Shown in pieces: positions 31,041 to 38,436 of a DNA stretch of 64,000 bases. The stretch is taken from NCBI GenBank assembly GCA_910586255.1, contig CAJUHR010000009.1:45154-109153 (forward strand), in the 5' to 3' direction. The DNA is from an uncultured Lachnospiraceae bacterium (GTDB lineage: Bacteria > Bacillota > Clostridia > Lachnospirales > Lachnospiraceae). Position numbers and translations under genes: made by a program. Each line of letters opens with the position of its first letter. Positions within the stretch are counted from its first letter, which is position 1. Below the pieces are notes generated by a model, which saw nothing but the letters and a program-made list of their open reading frames with translations, was not told where the DNA came from and did no database searches.

Positions 31041-32276
31041 ATGAGACCACTGGAAGGAATCAAGGTTGTAGAGCTGGCAGAGTATGTTGCCGTGCCGGGG
31101 GCGCCCAGGCTTTTAGCCGACTGGGGAGCCACCGTATATAAGATTGAACGCCCCAAGGGCGATCCCAGCCGCCATTTAGGTCCCTCCTTTAAGATGATCG
31201 ATTTTATGAAGGAGGATTACAATCACTGTGTGGATATGATGGTGGGAGGAAACCGCCAGTACATCTGTCTGGACTTAAAAAAGCCGGAGGGAATGGAGGC
31301 GCTTCATAAGCTTCTGGAATCGGCGGATGTGTTTGCCACCAGCTGGAGGCAGAAGGCTTTAAATAAGCTCCATCTGGATTATGATTCACTGAAGGAAAAA
31401 TATCCCGGCCTGATCTATGCCCAGGTCACCGGGTACGGGGATAAGGGGGAGGAGAAGGACAACCCCGGCTATGACACCATAAGCTACGCGGCAAGGGGCG
31501 GCTGGTTCCGCTCCCTGCCCCAGGAAGGGGATGCCCCCATGAATTGGCCCAATGCTCTGGGGGATCTGCCGGCATCCGTGGCTCTGGCTGCCGGCATCTG
31601 CGGGGCTTTAGTGAGAAAGGCCAGGACAGGGTTAGGAGACAGGGTATCGGTCAGCCTGTACCATGCGGCTCTGTACTTCCTTACCGTAGGCATTGTCACC
31701 AGCACCTATGACAATCACTATCCCAGCTCCCGAAAGAATCCCCCCAGCCCCTTAAACAACACCTATCCCACAAAGGACGGCGGGTGGATCTATCTGTGTA
31801 TGCCTGTGTACAATGCAGAGTTTAACAAGTGCATGGACCTGATTGAGCGGCCGGATCTCATCGACTCCCCGGTGTACAGCGACTACAACAAGGTTTTGGC
31901 GGAAGGACGGGTGACGGAGGTGGTGAACCTGATTGAGGAAGGCTTCATGAAGAAGGATGTGGACGAGTGGGTGCGTATTTTTAAGGAGAAGGACACACCG
32001 GCGGGCAAATGTTTTACGGTGGATGACATTTTAAAGGATTCCCAGGCCTGGGACAATGATTTTCTGCGAAAGATTCGTTATGACAACGGGGAGGAAAAGA
32101 TCGTAACCGACACGCCCATCCGTTTTGAGAGCATGGGCCTTCCGCCTCTGAAAAAGTCCAAGCCTATCGGCTACCACACGGAGGAGGTGCTTGAGCAGTA
32201 CGGGTACACAAAGGAGCAGCTGGAGGAGATGAAAAAAAGCGGGGCTATTGTGGTAAAGAAGCATAACAGGGATTAA
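31041..32276 (+). CDS. Type III CoA-transferase (CaiB/BaiF/Frc family), second copy
   Basis: 411 residues from ATG 31041 (AGAGGTG upstream). Family motifs: GIKVVELAEYVAVPGAPRLLADWGATVYKIERP, DVFATSWRQKALNKLHLDYDSLKEKYPGLIYAQVTGYG, and Asp in NPGYDTISYAARGG at the catalytic position. Only distantly similar to the first copy by eye, so the two probably handle different CoA partners, for example substrate entry and product exit. It begins 21 bases after the first dehydrogenase gene. Confidence 0.9.
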   Translation: MRPLEGIKVVELAEYVAVPGAPRLLADWGATVYKIERPKGDPSRHLGPSFKMIDFMKEDYNHCVDMMVGGNRQYICLDLKKPEGMEALHKLLESADVFATSWRQKALNKLHLDYDSLKEKYPGLIYAQVTGYGDKGEEKDNPGYDTISYAARGGWFRSLPQEGDAPMNWPNALGDLPASVALAAGICGALVRKARTGLGDRVSVSLYHAALYFLTVGIVTSTYDNHYPSSRKNPPSPLNNTYPTKDGGWIYLCMPVYNAEFNKCMDLIERPDLIDSPVYSDYNKVLAEGRVTEVVNLIEEGFMKKDVDEWVRIFKEKDTPAGKCFTVDDILKDSQAWDNDFLRKIRYDNGEEKIVTDTPIRFESMGLPPLKKSKPIGYHTEEVLEQYGYTKEQLEEMKKSGAIVVKKHNRD

Positions 32277-32321
32277 AAGACAAAAGAAAATAAACATGGC
32301 AGAAAGACGAGGTGGTTAGGA

Positions 32322-33464
32322 ATGGCGACAATTTATACGGAGGATCAATTGGGGATTCAGGAATTGATCCGTAATTTTATGAAAAAAGAAGTGAAGCCTT
32401 ATCTTCGGGAGCTGGACGATAAGGGAGAGTTTCCCTTAGATATCTATAAGCAGGCATTTGAGCTGGGGCTCCATTGTCTACAGATCCCGGAAGAGTTCGG
32501 AGGAGCGGGTATTGATTATGTGACCATGGCGGTGGCGTTGGAGGAGATGGGAAAATGTGACCCGGGCTTTGCCATTACCATGCTCAGCACATCCATGACC
32601 CTTAAGTGTATTCTTTTGGGAGGCAACAAGGAGCAGAAGCAGCGGGCGGCGGATATTCTGATTCCGGGAGCCCACGGATGCTTTAGCATGACAGAGCCCG
32701 GCGCCGGCTCCGATGCCCTGGGGCTGCGCACAACCGCCCGGGAGGACGGAGATGCTTACATCTTAAACGGGACCAAATGCTTTGCCACCAACGGCGCCTA
32801 CAGCGATCTGTATGTGATCATCGCCACGGTGGACAAGTCCTTAGGCTCCAAGGGGACGGTGGCATTTATGGTGGAAGGAGGCACCCCGGGACTGAACGTG
32901 GGAAAGCATGAGAACAAGATGGGGCTCCGCCTTTCCAACACCTGCGATCTGTATCTGGAGGATGTGCGGGTGCCGAAGGCCAATATGCTGGGCTTTGTGG
33001 GGGACGGCATAAAGATTGCCCTCAGCGGGCTGGATACGGGGCGCATTTACAATGCGGCCATTGCCGTGGGAATCGCCCAGAATGCCATCGAGGAGAGCGT
33101 GGCCTACGCAAAGACCAGAGAGCAGTTCGGCAAGCCGATCATTGAGAATCAGGCTCTGAAAATGATGCTGGCCGACATGCAGATCGGCACGGAGGCGGGA
33201 CGCCAGCTGGTGTTTAATGCCATGCGGCTGTTGGATTCGGGAGTAAAGAAGGTCAGCATGGAGGCCTCCTGTGCCAAGACCTTCTGCAGCGACAACGCGG
33301 TGAAAGTGACTACCGATGCGGTGCAGATCTTAGGTGGCTACGGCTACAGCAAGGAATATCCGGTGGAAAAGATGATGCGTGATTCCAAGATATTCCAGAT
33401 CTTTGAGGGAACCAATCAGATTCAGCGTCTGGTTATCTCAAAGGAGATGGCAAAGCTTTATTAG
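32322..33464 (+). CDS. Acyl-CoA dehydrogenase family protein, second copy
   Basis: 380 residues, classic short/medium-chain type. CFSMTEPGAGSDALGLRTTAREDGDAYILNGTKCFATNG, REQFGKPIIENQALKMMLADM, QILGGYGYSKEYPVEKMMRDSKIFQIFEGTNQIQRLVI are all standard; Glu in FEGTNQIQ is the expected catalytic base. It should form or reduce an alpha,beta double bond in an acyl-CoA, passing electrons to EtfBA encoded downstream. More conventional than the first copy. Ribosome site ACGAGGTGG precedes the ATG. Confidence 0.93.
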   Translation: MATIYTEDQLGIQELIRNFMKKEVKPYLRELDDKGEFPLDIYKQAFELGLHCLQIPEEFGGAGIDYVTMAVALEEMGKCDPGFAITMLSTSMTLKCILLGGNKEQKQRAADILIPGAHGCFSMTEPGAGSDALGLRTTAREDGDAYILNGTKCFATNGAYSDLYVIIATVDKSLGSKGTVAFMVEGGTPGLNVGKHENKMGLRLSNTCDLYLEDVRVPKANMLGFVGDGIKIALSGLDTGRIYNAAIAVGIAQNAIEESVAYAKTREQFGKPIIENQALKMMLADMQIGTEAGRQLVFNAMRLLDSGVKKVSMEASCAKTFCSDNAVKVTTDAVQILGGYGYSKEYPVEKMMRDSKIFQIFEGTNQIQRLVISKEMAKLY

Positions 33465-33529
33465 ACGGTCTGTGCAGTTGTGGGTAACGTACCGGATAAA
33501 GGTCATGGAAATAGAAAGGGGAATTTGGT

Positions 33530-34951
33530 ATGGCAATGAAGAGAGAATACGGCGCGGAGCAGCCGTATATAAAGTGTGGAATGTTTAAGGTTCGTATTCC
33601 GTTTATCCATTGTAATCCCACATTTCCTGAAGCGATTCAGGGAATGTGCAACGGCGTGCTGTGTTTTGGGGCAATCGCCACCATCATGCTCTGTACGGGG
33701 GTCAGCGAGGAGGCAGCCTTCGGAGCGGCTTTTCTAAGCACGTTTCTCTATGTGATTAACTCCCTGGCTGGGGATCCCACTGTCTGCGGCTGGATTATGC
33801 CGGCAGTTCCTCTGGTGGTGGCATTCTGTCAGGGGTATCCGCAGGAGTTGAGAGTGCAGGCAATGGCAGCCTTACAGCTGATGCTGGCGGCAATCTTTTT
33901 GTTCCTGGGTGGAACCGGGCTGGCCAAAAAGGTGATCGCCCTTGTGCCGCCCAGCATCAAGGGAGGAATCGTCCTGGGGGCAGCCATCGCCTCTATTTTC
34001 GGAGAGTACAAGGAGGGAGGACGGGTAGGCCAGTTTCCCATTACAATCATGGTATCCACGGTGGCAATGATTTTCTTTTTGTACAGCCCCGTGTTTAAGA
34101 GCTGGGTGAAAAAAGGCAATCCGGCGGCTAAATTCCTGGCCAGTCTGGGACTGGTACCGGCAGTGGTTCTGGCCATGCTCCTGGCAGCAGTCACCGGCGA
34201 AAGCCCCATGCAGTTTTCATTGTTCCCGCTCATAACCCTTCCCAATTTTGCAGTGATGTTTCGGGAGCTGTCCCCTCTTTCCGTGGGATTTCCCAGCATC
34301 GGTATTCTGATCTCAGCCATTCCCACGGCCTTTGCCATCTATATTGTGGCATTTGGAGATACCCTGGTTTTGAAGGAGATCGTTAGGGACGGAACCGCCT
34401 CCCGCAAGGATGAGTACTGTGAGCTGAATGTAAACCGGGTCAGCATCACGGCAGGGCTGCGCAACCTGATTCTGGGATTGCTTTGCCCCTTCGGGCCCCT
34501 GGCATCCCCTCTGGGCGCCGCCTTTACCATCTCTATGCTTCAGGGCTATCAGGACAGGGGAGAAAAGGGCTTTTACAGTGTCCACGGCGGCGCCATGTCA
34601 GGCAACTATATGCCGTTTATTACCATGCTGTTTACTCCCATTGTAAGTCTGGTCCGCCCCATTGCCGGTATCTGCATGAGCCTCTGTCTGGTATCCCAGG
34701 GCTTTACCTGTACGGCCAGCGGAATCGGGCTGTGCCGTGATAAGGCGGATCTGTCCATCGCCGGAGCCATTGCGGCGGTGATGGTGGCCAAGGGGGCAGC
34801 CTGGGGGTTTGCCGTGGGAATCGTGTGCTATATTTTTATTGCGTCCAGGGAGAAACGGCAGGAGGATATTGCCTACAACCGTTCGGTCATTGAAGCCGAG
34901 GAGGAGGAAGAGCGCAAGGCTCAGGCTCTGCGCCAGGGAGCAGGAGCGTAG
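33530..34951 (+). CDS. Multi-pass permease, possibly NCS2/UraA-fold
   Basis: 473 residues with about 12 hydrophobic segments starting near residue 35, and a charged C-terminus (EAEEEEERKAQAL). The stretch ALVPPSIKGGIVLGAAIASIFG resembles the VPPxxxGxxxxxxG segment of nucleobase/sulfate/benzoate-type symporters of the UraA fold, but no closer family could be recognised. Its place between the second acyl-CoA dehydrogenase and etfB suggests it imports the acid or exports the product of the pathway. Carnitine-type (BCCT) and MFS bile-acid transporters are not a match. Confidence 0.6.
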   Translation: MAMKREYGAEQPYIKCGMFKVRIPFIHCNPTFPEAIQGMCNGVLCFGAIATIMLCTGVSEEAAFGAAFLSTFLYVINSLAGDPTVCGWIMPAVPLVVAFCQGYPQELRVQAMAALQLMLAAIFLFLGGTGLAKKVIALVPPSIKGGIVLGAAIASIFGEYKEGGRVGQFPITIMVSTVAMIFFLYSPVFKSWVKKGNPAAKFLASLGLVPAVVLAMLLAAVTGESPMQFSLFPLITLPNFAVMFRELSPLSVGFPSIGILISAIPTAFAIYIVAFGDTLVLKEIVRDGTASRKDEYCELNVNRVSITAGLRNLILGLLCPFGPLASPLGAAFTISMLQGYQDRGEKGFYSVHGGAMSGNYMPFITMLFTPIVSLVRPIAGICMSLCLVSQGFTCTASGIGLCRDKADLSIAGAIAAVMVAKGAAWGFAVGIVCYIFIASREKRQEDIAYNRSVIEAEEEEERKAQALRQGAGA

Positions 34952-34977
34952 AAGGTAAAAACGAGGAGTGATAATTT

Positions 34978-35781
34978 ATGAATATATTAGTATGTGTCAA
35001 GCAGGTGCCGGACACCACGGAGATAAAAATCGATCCGGTTACCAATACATTGATCCGAAGCGGTGTGCCAAGTATCGTAAATCCTTTTGACGGATACGCC
35101 TTAGAGGCGGCCGCCCGGATAAAGGATGCTCATCCGGACGCCAAAATTGTGGTTATGTCCATGGGGCCCGGCCAGGCCCAGGCGGCGCTTAAGGAATGTC
35201 TGGCCATTGCCGCCGACAAGGCGTATCTTATATCCGATCGGGCATTCGGCGGCTCCGACACCCTGGCCACCAGTTACATTCTCTCAGCCGGAGTGAAAAA
35301 AATTGAAGAGCTGGAGGGGAAATTTGACATGATTTTCTGCGGCAAGCAGGCCATTGACGGGGATACGGCCCAGGTGGGCCCGGAGCTGGCGGAGCATTTG
35401 GGACTGCCTCAGGTGACCTATGCTTTAGAAGCCTGGGCGGAGGAAAACAGCTTAAGGGTATTAAAGGAGGACACGGATAAGAAGCTTCTCGTACAGATTC
35501 GCACGCCCTGTCTGGTTACCTTCACAAAGCCGTCCTTTGATCCCCGCTATCCCAGCATCAAGCGGAAGCTGGCAGCTAACCGGGCTCGGATTCCGGTGCT
35601 GGGGGCAGCGGATCTGCCGGACATTGATCTTATGCGGGCAGGGCTTAAGGGCTCTCCAACCAAGGTGAAAAAGACCTTCTGTCCGGAGCGCAAAAAGGGC
35701 GGGGTGATGATTCGGGAGGACAGTGGCCAGGCATCGGCAGTAAAGCTATTCCAACTGCTGGAAGATGCCCATGTGATTTAA
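34978..35781 (+). CDS. etfB: Electron transfer flavoprotein beta subunit
   Basis: 267 residues. Opens MNILVCVKQVPDTTEIKIDPVTNTLIRSGVPSIVNPFDGYALEAA, the EtfB/FixA start; KQAIDGDTAQVGPELAEHLGLPQVTYA and the IRTPCLVTFTKPSFDPRYPSIKRKLAANR adenine-nucleotide region follow. With EtfA it carries electrons between the acyl-CoA dehydrogenases and an unknown partner. In clostridia such EtfBA can be bifurcating, coupled to ferredoxin; the sequence alone does not settle this. ATG has GAGGAG upstream; etfA begins 13 bases after the stop. Confidence 0.95.
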   Translation: MNILVCVKQVPDTTEIKIDPVTNTLIRSGVPSIVNPFDGYALEAAARIKDAHPDAKIVVMSMGPGQAQAALKECLAIAADKAYLISDRAFGGSDTLATSYILSAGVKKIEELEGKFDMIFCGKQAIDGDTAQVGPELAEHLGLPQVTYALEAWAEENSLRVLKEDTDKKLLVQIRTPCLVTFTKPSFDPRYPSIKRKLAANRARIPVLGAADLPDIDLMRAGLKGSPTKVKKTFCPERKKGGVMIREDSGQASAVKLFQLLEDAHVI

Positions 35782-35794
35782 AGAGGTGACGAAA

Positions 35795-36805
35795 ATGGAT
35801 GCAAAGACAAAGGATTTATGGGTGTTTATTGAGACGAAAGAGGACGGAAGCCCCTTAAGTGTAGGACTGGAGCTTTTAAATCCGGGACGTGCTTTGGCGG
35901 GAAAACAGGGTGGAAGGCTGGTAGGCGCTGTGATTGGCTGTCATACGGACGAGGCCGTAAAGGCGGCCGGGGAGTATGGGGCAGATCAGATCGTGGTGGT
36001 GGACGGTGAGGAATACAAGGAGTATTCTACCGATGCCTACACAGCGGCTCTGTTTTATCTGATGGAGAAGTATGCGCCTACTACCATGCTGATTGGCGCC
36101 ACCCCCAATGGCCGGGATCTGGCTCCAAGGCTTTCCTGCCGGCTGAATACAGGTCTCACGGCGGATTGCACCAATCTGGATGTGGATGAAGAGTCAGGAA
36201 ATATGGCCTGGACCCGCCCGGCATTCGGAGGAAATCTGATGGCAACGATTTTGTGCCCGGATCACCGTCCCCAGCTGGGAACCGTCCGTCCGGGGGTATT
36301 TAAAAAGGAAAAGCCTTTTAAGGCCGTGGAGGCGGAGGTGATTCGGGAGAGCTTTGTATTTCCCAAGGAGAATATCCGGACAATGGTTTTGGAGAAAATC
36401 AGGGAGGCGGCCGGAGAGCTGGTGGATCTGGAAAATGCAGAGATCATTGTCTCCGGCGGCCGGGGAGTAGGAGGCCCGGAGGGCTTTAAGACCATAAAAA
36501 GGCTGGCGGATGTGCTGAAAGCTACGGTTGGTGCTTCCAGAGCCGCGGTGGATGCCGATTGGATCGGCCATTCCCATCAGGTTGGGCAGACCGGAAAGAC
36601 GGTGGGTCCGAAGATTTATATTGCCTGCGGTATATCCGGCGCGATTCAGCACATAGCCGGCATGAGCAGTTCGGATTGTATTATTGCCATCAACAAGGAT
36701 CCGGATGCCCCGATTTTTTCCATAGCCGATTATGGTATTGTGGGAGACCTTTTTGAGGTGGTGCCGGCCCTGGCAGAGGAGATAGAGAAGGCCAGAGGGG
36801 TGTAG
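35795..36805 (+). CDS. etfA: Electron transfer flavoprotein alpha subunit
   Basis: 336 residues from ATG 35795 (AGAGGTG upstream; an in-frame GTG at 35786 overlaps that site). The C-terminal FAD domain is complete: ISGGRGVGGPEGF (~222), SRAAVDADWIGHSHQVGQTGKTVGPKIYIACGISGAIQHIAGM (~250-292) and NKDPDAPIFSIADYGIVGD. No N-terminal ferredoxin-type domain. Last gene of the CoA cluster; a terminator follows at 36821. Confidence 0.95.
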   Translation: MDAKTKDLWVFIETKEDGSPLSVGLELLNPGRALAGKQGGRLVGAVIGCHTDEAVKAAGEYGADQIVVVDGEEYKEYSTDAYTAALFYLMEKYAPTTMLIGATPNGRDLAPRLSCRLNTGLTADCTNLDVDEESGNMAWTRPAFGGNLMATILCPDHRPQLGTVRPGVFKKEKPFKAVEAEVIRESFVFPKENIRTMVLEKIREAAGELVDLENAEIIVSGGRGVGGPEGFKTIKRLADVLKATVGASRAAVDADWIGHSHQVGQTGKTVGPKIYIACGISGAIQHIAGMSSSDCIIAINKDPDAPIFSIADYGIVGDLFEVVPALAEEIEKARGV

Positions 36806-36820
36806 GAAAGATGAGAAAAG

Positions 36821-36858
36821 CGGATTTGGGGAAACAGATTTCCTCAGATCCGTTTTTT
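36821..36858 (+). terminator. Terminator of the acyl-CoA cluster
   Basis: CGGATTTGGGGAAA pairs with TTTCCTCAGATCCG across a short loop (two mismatches), followed by TTTTTTAT. Confidence 0.8.
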
Positions 36859-36872
36859 ATTTGCATGGACCT

Positions 36873-36901
36873 TTGCAGGTCCGTCTCATCTGTGCTATAA
36901 T
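36873..36901 (+). promoter_or_regulatory. Promoter of the binding-protein / kinase operon
   Basis: TTGCAG (36873-36878), 17 bases, TATAAT (36896-36901), 58 bases before the start codon. Confidence 0.7.
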
Positions 36902-36958
36902 GGAAAAAACAGCCATGAAATAAGAAAAACCGGCCTGAAAACAGAAGAGGGAGGACAG

Positions 36959-38425
36959 ATGATGAAGAGAATTATGAATGCGATAAAAAGAACAGGAGCA
37001 GTCAGTCTGGCTCTAATATTGGCCGCGAATATGGCAGGATGCGGAAAAAAGAGCCTGCTGGACCCGAAAAATCCGGTATCTCTGACCATATGGCACTACT
37101 ATAACGGCTCCCAGCAGGCAGCCTTTGACGCCCTGGTGGAAGAATTTAATGACACCGTTGGCCGGGAAAAGGGCATTTACGTGCAGGGCTACTCCCAGGG
37201 CTCGGTTCCCGATCTGGAAGCGGCAGTGCGGGACGCCATTGCAGGGAAGGTGGGGGCAGATGCCATGCCGGATATTTTTTCTTCCTATGCAGACACCGCT
37301 TATGAGGTGGAGCAGGCAGGCGCTCTGGCCGATTTATCTGTCTACCTTGGCGATGAGGAGCTGTCAAAATATGTGGATTCCTACATAGAGGAGGGCCGCA
37401 TTGCATCGGACGGCACTTTGCGGATCTTTCCCACGGCCAAATCCACAGAGATTATGATGATCAATAAGACGGACTGGGAGCCCTTTGCCGCGGCCACAGG
37501 CGTTTCTTTGGAGGATTTAAGGACCATAGAGGGAGTGGCGGCCACAGCCCGGATCTACTATGAATGGACGGACAGCCTGACTCCAGAGGTGCCGGAGGAT
37601 GGGAAGGCCTTTTACGGAAGGGATGCGGTGGCCAATTATTTTATTATCGGAATGCAGCAGCTGGGCGTGGAGATTTTCCAGGTGGAAAACGGCGAGATGA
37701 CCCTTCATGTGCCAAAGGAGGAGCTGCATCGCCTCTGGGATAATTATTATGTGCCCATGGTTAAGGGGTATTTCGGAGCCTACGGCTCCTTCCGCTCCGA
37801 TGATGTGAAGACAGGAGACATTCTGGCCTACACAGGCTCCATTTCCTCAGCCATGTATTTTCCGGATCAGGTGGAGTCGGATAAGGATACCCATGCCATT
37901 GATTACATAGTGATGACGGCTCCGGTGCTTGAAGGGGGGAAAAACTATGCAGTGCAGCAGGGAGCCGGCATGGTGGTCAGCAAGTCCGATGAGAAGCACG
38001 AGTATGCGGCTGTGGAATTTTTGAAATGGTTTACCCAGGCGGAGAACAATCTGCGGTTCGGATGCGTATCCGGCTATCTGCCGGTGATGAAGGAGGCCAA
38101 CAGCACCGAAAAGCTGGACCAGGTGATTGGGGACCAGGGTCTGGCGGTATCCCCCAAGACCTATGACTGTCTGACAACGATTTTCGGTCAGATGAAGGAT
38201 ATGACCCTCTACACCAACAAGAGCTTTAAGAACGGCTCCTCAGCCAGGAAGGTCCTGGAATATAACCTGGCAGACAAGGCGGTTGAGGATCGTCAGTCTG
38301 TGCTCCGGGCCATCGAGGAGGGAAAAAGCCTTGAGGAGGCATCGGCTCCTTATGTGACAGAGGAGGCCTTTGAGAAATGGTACGATTCCTTCTGTGACGC
38401 GCTGAACAAATCCATTGATGAATAA
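36959..38425 (+). CDS. Solute-binding lipoprotein (family 1) paired with a sensor kinase
   Basis: 488 residues. Signal sequence ends in lipobox MAGC (Cys ~24). The body is a family 1 extracellular solute-binding protein: PVSLTIWHYYNGSQQAAFDALVEEFN, DIFSSYADTAYEVEQAGALADLS, ...AAVEFLKWFTQAENNLRFGCVSGYLPV. No ABC permease or ATPase is nearby; instead a 1312-residue hybrid histidine kinase starts 11 bases downstream in the same transcript. The likely job is to deliver a ligand signal to that kinase rather than to a transporter. GAGGGAGGACAG precedes the ATG pair. Confidence 0.88.
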   Translation: MMKRIMNAIKRTGAVSLALILAANMAGCGKKSLLDPKNPVSLTIWHYYNGSQQAAFDALVEEFNDTVGREKGIYVQGYSQGSVPDLEAAVRDAIAGKVGADAMPDIFSSYADTAYEVEQAGALADLSVYLGDEELSKYVDSYIEEGRIASDGTLRIFPTAKSTEIMMINKTDWEPFAAATGVSLEDLRTIEGVAATARIYYEWTDSLTPEVPEDGKAFYGRDAVANYFIIGMQQLGVEIFQVENGEMTLHVPKEELHRLWDNYYVPMVKGYFGAYGSFRSDDVKTGDILAYTGSISSAMYFPDQVESDKDTHAIDYIVMTAPVLEGGKNYAVQQGAGMVVSKSDEKHEYAAVEFLKWFTQAENNLRFGCVSGYLPVMKEANSTEKLDQVIGDQGLAVSPKTYDCLTTIFGQMKDMTLYTNKSFKNGSSARKVLEYNLADKAVEDRQSVLRAIEEGKSLEEASAPYVTEEAFEKWYDSFCDALNKSIDE

Positions 38426-38436
38426 GCAGGGATAGG

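Noticed and set aside
24210..36805. Assignment as the carnitine (cai) or gamma-butyrobetaine operon
   Set aside because: CaiA/B/C and FixA/B-like genes are present, but there is no CaiD hydratase, no CaiT/BCCT transporter and no CaiE; a FadH-like reductase and SOR-like protein do not belong there.
24210..36805. Assignment as the bile-acid-inducible (bai) operon
   Set aside because: The reductase shares architecture with BaiCD, but BaiE (7-alpha-dehydratase), BaiA and BaiG are absent and the reductase active-site motifs are closer to FadH.
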